Origin: Candidatus Poribacteria bacterium
GTDB taxonomy: Bacteria; Poribacteria; WGA-4E; WGA-3G
Direction of reading: 5' to 3'
DNA: 60,097 nucleotides
Assembly (NCBI GenBank): GCA_003635315.1
Contig: PYJD01000046.1
Location: 1 to 60,097 of the forward strand
Shown piece after piece: positions 1-10,179 of this stretch. Under the pieces are notes generated by a model that searched no databases, had not been told where the DNA came from, and saw only the letters and a list, made by a program, of their open reading frames with translations. The number at the start of each line of letters is the position of its first letter. The stretch's first letter is position 1. The position numbers and the translations under genes are program-made.

Positions 1-6
1 TAACAT

Positions 7-875
7 CTAAAGATTGTTAAAAGTAGTCCGAAAATTTATCATAGAATATGCTAAATACCGAAATCCTAAACGCGTTTCTTTGAGTTTATCATAACTCAGG
101 GCAAGTTTTCTATATGTATCTTGCCATCCGAATGTTCGCTCTACTTTATATCGTTCTGTGTATATATCTTTTTTAAACCACCGGAACATACGAGCGATAG
201 CTATAGGTTCTTTCGTATTTCGTTTGTTCGGATAGATTACTGGGATTAGACCTTGTTCTTTGATACTTTTTTTATTTACCTTGGAATCAAAACCGGAATC
301 CAAAGTGAGTGCTGAACCATCAAGATCCAGGTCAATGCGATTGCTGAAGCAGATCAATTGGGTCAACGCCTCGGGCAAAATCGTTGTATCGTGTTCATTG
401 ACAGGTCTGACAGATATAGGAGCAATGATAAACCCTTTATTGTCGGTGATTGTCAACTCTTTTTCACCTTTTTGCTGTTTGTGTCCTGAATAACCTATGC
501 CGTCTCCCCTTTTTTTACAACGGTGTTTGATCCATCACCGTGTAAACAAGAGGTGTCAAGTTGATCACTGTCAAGAAGATGTAGAACAGATGCTTCAAAA
601 AGTTTCTCATAAGAACCATCTTTTGACCACCGATTATGCCATTTGTAAACATTAGACCAATGGATTTCGTTGCGCCGTGTCCTGAGTTGATTCCATTGCA
701 TACCTGTATGTAATACATAGAGGATGTAATTGAATATCTTGTATGAAGATATTTTAGGTTTTGGTCCTTTATGTCTTACAGACAAAAAGGGTTTAATGTA
801 CCGGTTAAAATCCTTAAGCTTCACTTGTTTCGGAAGACAATTGTAATTCAGTTGTTTTTCATTTGGGTCAGCCAT
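7..875 (-). mobile_element. IS5-family transposase in two frames
   Basis: DDE transposase read on the minus strand as two overlapping frames. The first frame (875 down to 495) holds the N-terminal DUF4096-like region and the first catalytic Asp in LHGDGSNT. The second (to 7) holds the second Asp near LTLDSGFDS and the Glu in YKVERTFGWQD. The junction carries a run of seven A's on the minus strand (plus-strand T's 510-516), read as GTA AAA AAA GGG in the first frame. A -1 slip there continues as KRGDGIGYSGHK into the second frame, so programmed -1 frameshifting, known in some IS5 groups, is the likely route to full-length protein of about 285 aa. The terminal inverted repeats could not be placed; the downstream one may lie outside the window. 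Confidence 0.85.
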
Positions 876-1020
876 AAGAGTTCCTTATTATAAAACATTA
901 GAACCTACATTCTTAACTTATGTGCCCTTATTTTACTATATTTATAGGTTTTACTCAATATGACTTCTCTTATAAACCATCAATCATCACTATAGAAACT
1001 ACATGTTTGACAGTATAACA

Positions 1021-1240
1021 TTACAGTTTGTATTCAGTAAACCCATCAAGCAGTTGCTGAAATGTTGCCGGTGGATATCTTCTGAAACTTTCCTCATGAA
1101 CATCAACAAAGTCATAACCAACATCTTCTGTGATATTGTTAACATCCTGGCACTATTGGGACAGACGTTGCATTTTGATCGGTACATCTAAATCTTCTAA
1201 TCCGTTAGTTTCAACGATAATTATGAAGTTTTCCAATACT
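1021..1240 (-). pseudogene. decayed C-terminal fragment of a DEAD/DEAH-type restriction helicase
   Basis: A minus-strand frame reads IIIVETNGLEDLDVPIKMQR, then LSQ, a TAG stop, CQDVNNI, and VGYDFVDVHEESFRRYPPAT, ending in GFTEYKL and a stop. This pattern recalls from memory the C-terminus of type III restriction (Res subunit) or DEAD-box restriction proteins, where the PD-(D/E)XK nuclease shows an ExK motif. Here the motif reads ETN, and the internal stop sits where a Trp codon would be expected. Only about 70 codons survive and nothing upstream continues the gene, so it is a non-functional remnant. The family call is from pattern memory and is moderately uncertain. Confidence 0.45.
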
Positions 1241-1326
1241 CACTAAGGAGTTCTCTGATGGCTATTATAACACTTATCTGTGAAAATGATAACTTTTTCT
1301 TTCTGAATGAATAATATCAAGCACAA

Positions 1327-1697
1327 TACCAATTAAATGCCACACGCGCATTTGTCGGAACTCAAGAGAGGGGTTCGCATTTTTTCTATAAACATTCCGT
1401 CCCGATGGGACTCAAGACTGTGGGAATATGTTCTTCTATAGACATTCCGTCCCGATGGGACTCAAGACTGTGTAAATACGCTCTTCTATAAACATTCCGT
1501 CCCGATGGGACTCAAGACTGTGTAAATACGCTCTTCTATAAACATTCCGTCCCTACGGGACTCAAAAGAAGGGTTCGCATTTTCTATAAACATTCTGTCC
1601 CGATGGGACTCAAGACTGTGTGAATACGTTCTTCTATAGACATTCCGTTCCTACCAAATCAACGCCAAATGCGCGTTTGGCATTTGTCGGACTAAAG
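1327..1697. repeat. six-unit 50-bp hairpin repeat array with similar flanks
   Basis: Six units begin with CTATAAACATTCCGTCCC (or CTATAGACATTC) at 1386, 1436, 1486, 1536, 1584 and 1634, so the period is 48-50 bp. Each holds a short palindrome, GTCCC-GATG-GGAC or GTCCC-TACG-GGAC. The stretches between palindromes are nearly identical (CAAGACTGTG and similar), so they are not CRISPR spacers. Similar sequences containing ATTTGTCGGA flank both ends (about 1327-1365 and 1652-1697); the right flank also forms a GCCAAA/TTTGGC hairpin. A REP-like or tandem hairpin repeat is the best description. This accounts for most of the gap before the aminotransferase. Confidence 0.85.
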
Positions 1698-1791
1698 ACC
1701 TATATAAGATACCAATATGAACAATAACGGAATAGATAAAATGTATTGGAAATTTAGAAAACTAATTAACCTTGTGCTTCTGTGTTAAAGA

Positions 1792-1820
1792 TTGTATTTT
1801 CAAATGAGTAGTGGTATAAT
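1792..1820 (+). promoter_or_regulatory. sigma70-type promoter for the aminotransferase gene
   Basis: TTGTAT at 1792-1797 and a consensus TATAAT at 1815-1820 are separated by 17 bp. The ATG at 1861, with its own AAGGAG, lies about 30 bp beyond the expected transcription start. This argues against an upstream start at 1792, which would fall inside the -35 box. Confidence 0.6.
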
Positions 1821-1860
1821 GTGTTTATATGAAATCTGTCAAGGTATTAAGGAGAGACAC

Positions 1861-3006
1861 ATGAAAGATTTCGCATTTACAGGGGGAAGACCTGACCCCT
1901 ATACATTCCCGACTGAAGAACTTATTAAGGCAAGTGAGAAGGCTTTACGAAAATTGGGTGGAGACTTAGTTAACTATCCGGGTGAATCCGGTTATAAAGG
2001 TTTACGTGAACTTGCGTCCATGCGGTTTGAACGCAGAGAAGGTGTGCCACTCCCTGTAGATAATACTTCAATCACATCAGGATCAATGCAGGCTTTGGAA
2101 TTGGTGTTAGGTACATTCATTAAACCGGGTGATACCGTATTAACTGAGGAATTTACATATAGTGGCACACTCGGTATTATGCGTCATCTGCAAGCCAACA
2201 TTGTCGGTGTTCCAATGGATTATATAGATGGAATGGATATGGAGGCATTGGAGGATAAACTTAAGGATCTTAAGCGACAAAATGTCACGCCTTCTATGAT
2301 TTATACAACCTCAAACCATCAAAATCCTACAGGAGCAATTCTTTCACTTGAACGTAGACAACGGATGTTGGAATTAGCAGAAGAATACGATACGCTTATA
2401 GTTGAAGATGATTGCTATGGTGATATAGATTTTGTACCCAATCCAACTCCCGCTTCCCTCTTTAAATTAGATACATCGAATAGGGTTATCTTCATCGCCA
2501 CTTTCTCAAAGATATTGGGGGCAGGGGTAAGACAAGGATATTTCGTCGCACAACAACCTTATTACGGTATGATCCACCATAACCGATGGGATGGTGGTAC
2601 AAGTGCACTTGCGAGTTCTATAGTCGCAGAATTTTTTATGGAACATCTTGACAAACATCTTGAAGTAACCAATGCAGCAGTTGGTGCGAAGTGTCAAGCT
2701 GTTGTTGATACACTTGAAGAGCACGTAAGCGGTCTATGTACGTGGACAAGACCTCGTGGTGGACTTTTCTTGTGGATAGATCTACCTGAGACTACCGATA
2801 TGAGTAAGTTGAATGCCTTAGCTTCTGCGAAGGGTGTAGGATATAGTACCGGTAGTGCATTTCATTATGCAGGAGATCCTGTGAAAGCGATACGTTTGGC
2901 ATATGCATATTGTCATGTGGACGACATCCCTGAAGGGATCACCTATCTTGCTGAAGCAATTCAAGCATCTCAAAGTGAGGAAGTGAGTGAAGCAGCTGCT
3001 GATTAA
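1861..3006 (+). CDS. PLP-dependent class I/II aminotransferase
   Basis: A 381-residue fold-type I aminotransferase of the MocR/2-aminoadipate aminotransferase type. Visible signatures are the YPGESGYKGLRELAS segment that opens the PLP domain, SGSMQALELV, the substrate/PLP region TTSNHQNPTGAILS, VEDDCYGDI with the Asp that holds the pyridine nitrogen, and ATFSKILGAGVRQGYF, whose Lys (about residue 217) should form the Schiff base. There is no N-terminal GntR helix-turn-helix domain, so it is an enzyme, not a MocR regulator. The start at 1861 was chosen for the AAGGAG 6 bp upstream; an in-frame start at 1792 overlaps the promoter. The substrate cannot be read from sequence. A sulfatase-like hydrolase gene follows after 44 bp and may be co-transcribed. 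Confidence 0.9.
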   Translation: MKDFAFTGGRPDPYTFPTEELIKASEKALRKLGGDLVNYPGESGYKGLRELASMRFERREGVPLPVDNTSITSGSMQALELVLGTFIKPGDTVLTEEFTYSGTLGIMRHLQANIVGVPMDYIDGMDMEALEDKLKDLKRQNVTPSMIYTTSNHQNPTGAILSLERRQRMLELAEEYDTLIVEDDCYGDIDFVPNPTPASLFKLDTSNRVIFIATFSKILGAGVRQGYFVAQQPYYGMIHHNRWDGGTSALASSIVAEFFMEHLDKHLEVTNAAVGAKCQAVVDTLEEHVSGLCTWTRPRGGLFLWIDLPETTDMSKLNALASAKGVGYSTGSAFHYAGDPVKAIRLAYAYCHVDDIPEGITYLAEAIQASQSEEVSEAAAD

Positions 3007-3050
3007 TGGCAGATTTATATAAAAACCTACGGTAGTTATGGAGGCTATCA

Positions 3051-4424
3051 TTGCGTAATATCATCCTTTTTTCATTAGATACGTTGCGTGCGTCAAGTAT
3101 GAGTTGTTATGGACACAACAACTTAACAACACCCCATCTGGATGCCTTAGCATCAAATGGAACCCTGTTTGAAAGTTGTATTAGTCCACATATACCTACA
3201 CATCCAGCACATACGACGATGTTTACTGGGAAAGATGTGTTGACCCATCAGATTATTACGCAAGGTGGTCAATTGAATCTCTCCGAGAATATAACGACAC
3301 TTCCCGAACTACTGACTGAAGCGGGTTATTTTACTGTGGCAGCAGATAATTTGGGTAGATGGTTTCAACGTGGCTTCGGTGAAGAGGAATACCGGGGTTC
3401 ACAGTGGGAGACCCGTTACCAAGGTGCAAGAAAAGCTGAAGCTGTGAATAAAACCGCAATAGATCTATTAGATTTGGCTCAATCCCAGGATAAACCGTGG
3501 TTTGCATTTCTACATTATTGGGATCCGCATACACCTTATCTCCCACCAGCACCTTTTGAACGGATGTTTTATAGTGGTGATGAATGTGATCCAGAAAATC
3601 GAAGTATGGATGCAGTTTATGCGTGTGAACCGTTCACAGATTATTTTCGACAGTGGATGTGTAAACCAGATCCAGGTGATCCTGACAATATAGCGAAAAA
3701 ACAACTTTGGACGGATCGTGAATATGTGAACGCACAATACGACGCCTCCATCGCTTATATGGATGCCTCATTATCACAACTATTCCACTACTTGAAGGAT
3801 AGTGGACTGATGGAAGACACTCTGTTGGTAATTACTGCAGACCATGGTGAGGAACTTGATGAACACCAACTTTGGTATGACCACCACGGATTGTATCAAA
3901 CCAATTGTCATATACCGTTGATTCTACATTGTCCCGCAGTCATTCGAAAAGGACAACGACTTGGTGGATTAGTCACACTAAAGGATATTGCACCTACTAT
4001 TTTAGATTATGCTGGACAGACCTCTTTGGGTAGACGCGAAAAGATGGAAGGTATAAGTCTAAGGACATTAATTGACAATGGTATTGATGATGGTTCGTGT
4101 GATGCAGTATATCTAACAGAGTGTGGATGGATGAAGAAGCGAGGATGGCAAACACGAAAATGGAAGTTGATTTTAGAGACCGGTAGCACACCCTCCGTTT
4201 ACAATACACCTGATATTGAACTTTATGATCTGGAGGAAGATCCTGATGAGATTTACAATTTAGCGGAGGAAGCTGAGGCGGTTGTGTCACAACTAAAAAG
4301 CCAATTGAATGCTTTTCTGAATCGTAGATTGTTTGAAACTGGACTCCCAGACCCAACAGCGGAACAAGAAATTACAATGCGAAGAATTGGAGATAAAACA
4401 AAAGCTGTACCGTTACCTGAATAG
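3051..4424 (+). CDS. sulfatase-superfamily hydrolase lacking the Cys/Ser nucleophile
   Basis: A 457-residue alkaline-phosphatase/sulfatase-fold protein. The N-terminal metal site is in LFSLDTLRASSMSCYG, and a second metal cluster is seen in TADHGEELDEH with HHG just after. At the position where sulfatases carry C/S-x-P-x-R, the precursor of formylglycine, this protein reads Thr50-His-Pro-Ala-His54. It is therefore unlikely to be a formylglycine sulfatase; a Thr nucleophile is used by phosphodiesterase and phosphomutase relatives of the fold. It starts at a TTG with GGAGG 7 bp upstream. There is no signal peptide, so it is probably cytoplasmic. The substrate is unknown. Confidence 0.85.
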   Translation: MRNIILFSLDTLRASSMSCYGHNNLTTPHLDALASNGTLFESCISPHIPTHPAHTTMFTGKDVLTHQIITQGGQLNLSENITTLPELLTEAGYFTVAADNLGRWFQRGFGEEEYRGSQWETRYQGARKAEAVNKTAIDLLDLAQSQDKPWFAFLHYWDPHTPYLPPAPFERMFYSGDECDPENRSMDAVYACEPFTDYFRQWMCKPDPGDPDNIAKKQLWTDREYVNAQYDASIAYMDASLSQLFHYLKDSGLMEDTLLVITADHGEELDEHQLWYDHHGLYQTNCHIPLILHCPAVIRKGQRLGGLVTLKDIAPTILDYAGQTSLGRREKMEGISLRTLIDNGIDDGSCDAVYLTECGWMKKRGWQTRKWKLILETGSTPSVYNTPDIELYDLEEDPDEIYNLAEEAEAVVSQLKSQLNAFLNRRLFETGLPDPTAEQEITMRRIGDKTKAVPLPE

Positions 4425-4860
4425 GTATGGTGTATATAAAAAATTATATCATAAGTGTCAATTTAGTGATTACATGTCCTCGTAGGTTTGGCTATATCGA
4501 AGGTAAAACCCAACATTTCCAGTATATAAAAGCGATTCATGTTGGGTTTCGTGCCTCAACCCCATAGGTGTCAATTTAGCACACTTTCCCAAAACCGGTA
4601 GGTTCGGTTTGGAACCGAATGGCACTTCCTATCGGGTAGACGTTTTTGCTATAAACATTCCGTCCCTACGGGACTCAATATAGAGGGTATCACCTTTGCT
4701 ATAAACATTCCGTCCCTACGGGACTCAATATAGAGGGTATCACCTTTGCTATAAACATATCGTCCCTACGGGACTGAAGTGCACTCAGAAAATGGAATAA
4801 TCTTCTTAAGTTGACACCTATGGGTTTCGTGCCTCAACCCAACCTACAAGAGGGTAGAAA
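4425..4860. repeat. intergenic hairpin cluster with a three-unit 50-bp array
   Basis: Three further units of the CTATAAACATTCCGTCCC repeat begin at 4649, 4699 and 4749, with the same 50-bp period as the array near 1.4 kb but different filler (AATATAGAGGGTATCACC). Around them are an 11-bp inverted repeat AAACCCAACAT/ATGTTGGGTTT (4506-4516 and 4539-4549), two copies of GGGTTTCGTGCCTCAACCC (about 4545 and 4822), and inverted copies of CCATAGGTGTCAA (about 4562) and TTGACACCTATGG (about 4811) that bracket the array. No gene is supported here. Confidence 0.8.
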
Positions 4861-4932
4861 TCGCTCAAATAACATATAATTCCAATAATTGAACTTAAGA
4901 ATACATACTTTAAATCGATAACATATTTGAAT

Positions 4933-5979
4933 ATGAAACACAAAACACAATTGGCAAATATACATAGATTCCTGGTACAAATTCTTATCATTTTTCTGTC
5001 TGTAGTGTTTTTATTGAACGGTTGTACTGCCTTACAAGAAGCCCAAAAAAGGAAGGAAAAACGTCTACTCGAAAAACGCAATGTTAATAATCTCATGCTT
5101 TCACCATCAGATGCTACGATTGATGTTGATCCAAATCCCTCTAAAGGTAACCCTCATGGCATAAGTGACCACTATACATTGACCTTCATGGAAGATCTAT
5201 TGGCAACAGATGCGTTTGATGAAATACCTGAACGTGAGACGTTTGCCTTGAGTGCACTCGGTTACATGGAGAGTCTTTATGATGCTTTATATGATATTTT
5301 TGGATTCAAACCAGAACATAAGATACATGTAAAACTTCATGATATATATCAAGGCACAAGATTAGCTGCGACAACGACAACAATAACTGGTAGGAGATTC
5401 TATCGTGGAGGGTATATTAAGACTATAAGAGGAATAGAAATGGACTTTCCAAAAGCTATGTACGATTCACCAGGAACACGTGTTCATGAGTTGACACATG
5501 CTTTTACGAATATCTATTACTTACCAACGTGGTTTTCAGAAGGAATTGCCGTATTGATGCAGTCGGAGTATGCCAGGGGTGGCGCGCATCCAAAATTTGA
5601 TAACCTCGAACGTAATCTAAGACTTGATCTTGATGGTATCAATCTGTTAGAGAGTTGGGGAGGACATACCGATTTGCAAGCAACACCCTTATCAACTTGG
5701 AGATACAGTTATGCATATACAGTTGTTTCTGAATTGAGAAAAAGATTCGGGAATGATTACTACATTAAGGTATTCGAATTAATGGAAGAAGATCAACTGC
5801 ACATAAAACTTGAAGGGGATATGCCAACGAGTATGGTTGTTTATTACCTTAGCAAAGCTGCCGGAGAAGATCTTGTTCCCTTCTTCAGAAATTTGCAGTT
5901 TAGAGTAAGCAAATTGGACAAAACAGATATTCTTAATTTTATAGAACAATCAAAACCGGCACCACAGAGGAGGAATTAA
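4933..5979 (+). CDS. lipoprotein zinc metallopeptidase (peptidase MA-like)
   Basis: A 348-residue protein with a charged N-terminus, a hydrophobic stretch and a lipobox LLNGC (Cys31), so a lipoprotein. The catalytic region reads VHELTHAF (HExxH, about residue 185), followed after some 20 residues by WFSEGIAVLMQ, the arrangement of gluzincin/peptidase MA-like zinc proteases in which the Glu of SEG is the third ligand. The ATG at 4933 is preferred over the TTG two codons upstream; no clear ribosome binding site precedes either. It overlaps the next gene by one base (TAATG), so the two are translationally coupled. It probably acts in the periplasm or at the inner face of the outer membrane; the substrate is unknown. 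Confidence 0.8.
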   Translation: MKHKTQLANIHRFLVQILIIFLSVVFLLNGCTALQEAQKRKEKRLLEKRNVNNLMLSPSDATIDVDPNPSKGNPHGISDHYTLTFMEDLLATDAFDEIPERETFALSALGYMESLYDALYDIFGFKPEHKIHVKLHDIYQGTRLAATTTTITGRRFYRGGYIKTIRGIEMDFPKAMYDSPGTRVHELTHAFTNIYYLPTWFSEGIAVLMQSEYARGGAHPKFDNLERNLRLDLDGINLLESWGGHTDLQATPLSTWRYSYAYTVVSELRKRFGNDYYIKVFELMEEDQLHIKLEGDMPTSMVVYYLSKAAGEDLVPFFRNLQFRVSKLDKTDILNFIEQSKPAPQRRN

Positions 5980-6656
5980 TGCGTACTCTTCAAACTTTTA
6001 CGAATAGAAATCATAAATCTCTATATAGAAAATCTATCAAGAGTATATTTAAAATTAGAATATTCCGCAGTACAATTATTATAATATCGCTAATGTGTCT
6101 CATCCTGACATCCGGTTGTGTAATTAGTCAGCAGCAAAGCGAAAACTACGCTCTAATGAAAGGTGTTACAGCAAATGATCCTGTTATCATAGATGGAGAT
6201 CTCAACACAGTAGGAGAATCGCAGACCAAGAAAGCGTCAGGAAGTTTAGATATTGATGCTAAACTTACATCGGAATCTATAGTTTTTTTACCAGAGAAGA
6301 GGAAGATATTCCAGGTGAAGATTCATTCTTCAAATATTCAAGACTTTCAATTAATGGCGCTCAATACATTGGGTGAATGGGATCAGATACATGAACAACG
6401 CAGCACAGATAGTAAGATTATTGATATACGATTAAGACGACCTGTTACAACGACCGGCATCAAGGTAATTGTACGCAAGACATCCGATGATGCAGCAAGA
6501 AAACGACAGAATCTTCGGGTGGGTCGTGAGAATGAAGAGACTCCTGATGGTAAAATCCGTAGAGGTAGATTTGTCTATAAAGTATCCGGTCCGTTAACTG
6601 CCCCTGGAAAAATAGCAGAGATTGAATTATTCGGGTATGTTGATAAGACTCCTTAA
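5979..6656 (+). CDS. lipoprotein with discoidin-like beta-sandwich
   Basis: A 225-residue protein with a basic N-terminal extension, a membrane stretch and a lipobox LTSGC (Cys47). The mature part resembles an F5/8-type (discoidin) sandwich: the segments FQVKIHSSNIQDFQLMAL, VTTTGIKVIVRK and the closing KIAEIELFGYV are the kind of strands seen there. No catalytic residues are visible. AGGAGG precedes the start, which overlaps the stop of the metallopeptidase gene, so both lipoproteins are made together and may form a surface or periplasmic pair. The domain call is weak; the lipoprotein call is solid. Confidence 0.65.
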   Translation: MRTLQTFTNRNHKSLYRKSIKSIFKIRIFRSTIIIISLMCLILTSGCVISQQQSENYALMKGVTANDPVIIDGDLNTVGESQTKKASGSLDIDAKLTSESIVFLPEKRKIFQVKIHSSNIQDFQLMALNTLGEWDQIHEQRSTDSKIIDIRLRRPVTTTGIKVIVRKTSDDAARKRQNLRVGRENEETPDGKIRRGRFVYKVSGPLTAPGKIAEIELFGYVDKTP

Positions 6657-6664
6657 TGTAATGA

Positions 6665-7840
6665 ATGCAGTCGAAGCGATTCCATAAATTCCTTGATAGA
6701 TATGTCGGTATTCCGCTTGGAATTTTGTTATTCATAATAAGTAGCTGTTCTACATTATTTATTAAATGCTTAAAGTTAAAAAACCGACGAACAAGATATA
6801 AAAAACAACCTACCCCACCGAAACGAATCCTTTTTATTCAACTTTCCGCATTAGGGGATACAATCTTAGCAATCCCGACTGTGCGTGCCTTCCGACAGAT
6901 TTTTCCAGATACAGAAATATCGTTTTTAGCGTCCCCTATAAATCTATCCTATTTAGAACATTGTCCGTATATTGATAATCGTATTGTATTCAACAATCCT
7001 TCACTCAAGTTAATTCATACACTTAGACGGGAAAGATTTGATTATATCATTGATCTTGAACATTGGTCTCGTTTTAGTATGCTTCTCGCCTTCTTCATCG
7101 GTGCCCCTCGTATCATCGGATTCAGGGCAGCAGATCAATACCGGCATTATCTGTTTACAAATACCGTTCCCCATGTCCCTGGGAAACATGAAGTACTAAA
7201 CTTTATGCGTATAATACATCAATTTGGTTATAAAATAAAAGATACAAATCTTGAAGTATGGATTGGGGATTCAGAACTTGAATGGTGGCGAAATGTGTTA
7301 AAACAAGAGGGGTTTGAACAGGATCAACAGATAGTTGTATTACATCCAGAAGCAGGTCGTCGTGGTGAACCGAGAAGACGTTGGATACATGGCAATTACA
7401 TTGAGTTGGCAGATATGCTGACAGAGAAATACGATGCTCAGGTAGTTCTAACAGGAGCACCAGATGAGGTGCAGCTTTCACAAACGATAGCAGAACAGAC
7501 CACCTGTAAGACGATTAATCTTACCGGGAAAACTGATGTGAATCAACTGGCAATGTTATTTACTAAAGCAGATTTGGTTATCAGTGGGAATTGTGGACCC
7601 ATGCATCTTGCAGCGGCAACGGGGACACCCGTGATAGCAATTCATGGACCTACAAATTCAGAGCAGTGGGGACCTTGGGGAGATAATAGCATCTGCCTTG
7701 AAGCCACCTTACCTTGTAGTCCTTGTTTGAATTTAGGGTTTGAATATGCATGTCAGGCATTGCCTGATGGCACATCACCTTGTATGCATACGATTCGGGT
7801 TTATGAAGTTTTGCAGGCATGTGATGTATATTTGGGTTAG
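6665..7840 (+). CDS. glycosyltransferase family 9 (heptosyltransferase-like)
   Basis: A 391-residue GT-B enzyme of the LPS heptosyltransferase family. The N-terminal domain opens with ILFIQLSALGDTILAIPT, and the C-terminal nucleotide-sugar domain contains VVLHPEAGRRGEPRRRW and SGNCGPMHLAAATGTPVIAI followed by HGPTNSEQWGPWG. A short hydrophobic segment near residues 16-33 may tether it to the inner membrane. It most likely transfers a sugar to a lipid-linked or surface polysaccharide acceptor. It starts 8 bp after the discoidin-like lipoprotein gene, so the three genes from 4933 form a probable envelope operon. A hairpin terminator follows at 7881. Confidence 0.88.
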   Translation: MQSKRFHKFLDRYVGIPLGILLFIISSCSTLFIKCLKLKNRRTRYKKQPTPPKRILFIQLSALGDTILAIPTVRAFRQIFPDTEISFLASPINLSYLEHCPYIDNRIVFNNPSLKLIHTLRRERFDYIIDLEHWSRFSMLLAFFIGAPRIIGFRAADQYRHYLFTNTVPHVPGKHEVLNFMRIIHQFGYKIKDTNLEVWIGDSELEWWRNVLKQEGFEQDQQIVVLHPEAGRRGEPRRRWIHGNYIELADMLTEKYDAQVVLTGAPDEVQLSQTIAEQTTCKTINLTGKTDVNQLAMLFTKADLVISGNCGPMHLAAATGTPVIAIHGPTNSEQWGPWGDNSICLEATLPCSPCLNLGFEYACQALPDGTSPCMHTIRVYEVLQACDVYLG

Positions 7841-7880
7841 ATATTATCAATATCTTGTGGTATTACTAAGATCTTAAAAG

Positions 7881-7911
7881 AAATAGGGTGGATTATCAAT
7901 CCACCCTATTT
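7881..7911. terminator. bidirectional terminator between GT9 and groEL
   Basis: A perfect 14-bp stem (AAATAGGGTGGATT with its reverse complement, loop ATC) with A/T tracts on both sides lies between two convergent genes, so it can serve both strands. Confidence 0.85.
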
Positions 7912-7985
7912 TACTTATCAGAAAATACTCACAAACCGTATACACAGGTTTAAGCTGTATACAGCGAATATGAAGCTCTCTCAGA

Positions 7986-9922
<1,937 letters not shown>

Positions 9923-9960
9923 ATTTATAATTTCCTCCTGGATAGTATTTAAAACATAAT

Positions 9961-10041
9961 ACGGGTTTATTATTTTATATTAACCCGGTAGTTTAACTTT
10001 ATACGTGATAAGTATAGCAATATACATGCCAATTCTGTAAA
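9961..10041 (-). promoter_or_regulatory. possible groES promoter with interrupted palindrome
   Basis: On the minus strand TTTACA (plus 10036-10041) and TATACT (plus 10011-10016) are 19 bp apart, slightly long for a sigma70 promoter. Just downstream, 9962-9987 forms an interrupted palindrome with CGGGTT and AACCCG arms in the leader, a possible operator. It does not match CIRCE. Both readings are tentative. Confidence 0.3.
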
Positions 10042-10179
10042 CCTTGTTATATAAACACTTATCAGAATTATGTACTATCTAACTAAGAAAAAACCGTGAC
10101 ATTTTGTCATTGTTTTATTAAATACTATAAGCAGTGTGTCAATTTGGCATACTTGAAAATAATATCTTTATGTCTACAA

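Noticed and set aside
999..1191. 62-codon genes on both strands
   Set aside because: Their translations have no pattern; the informative frame here is a different one, carrying the restriction-enzyme remnant.
1386..1655. CRISPR array
   Set aside because: Units recur every 50 bp, but the intervening sequences are nearly identical, so there are no spacers, and no cas genes are nearby.
9923..10060. CIRCE operator before groES
   Set aside because: No TTAGCACTC-type inverted repeat is present; only an unrelated CGGGTT palindrome.
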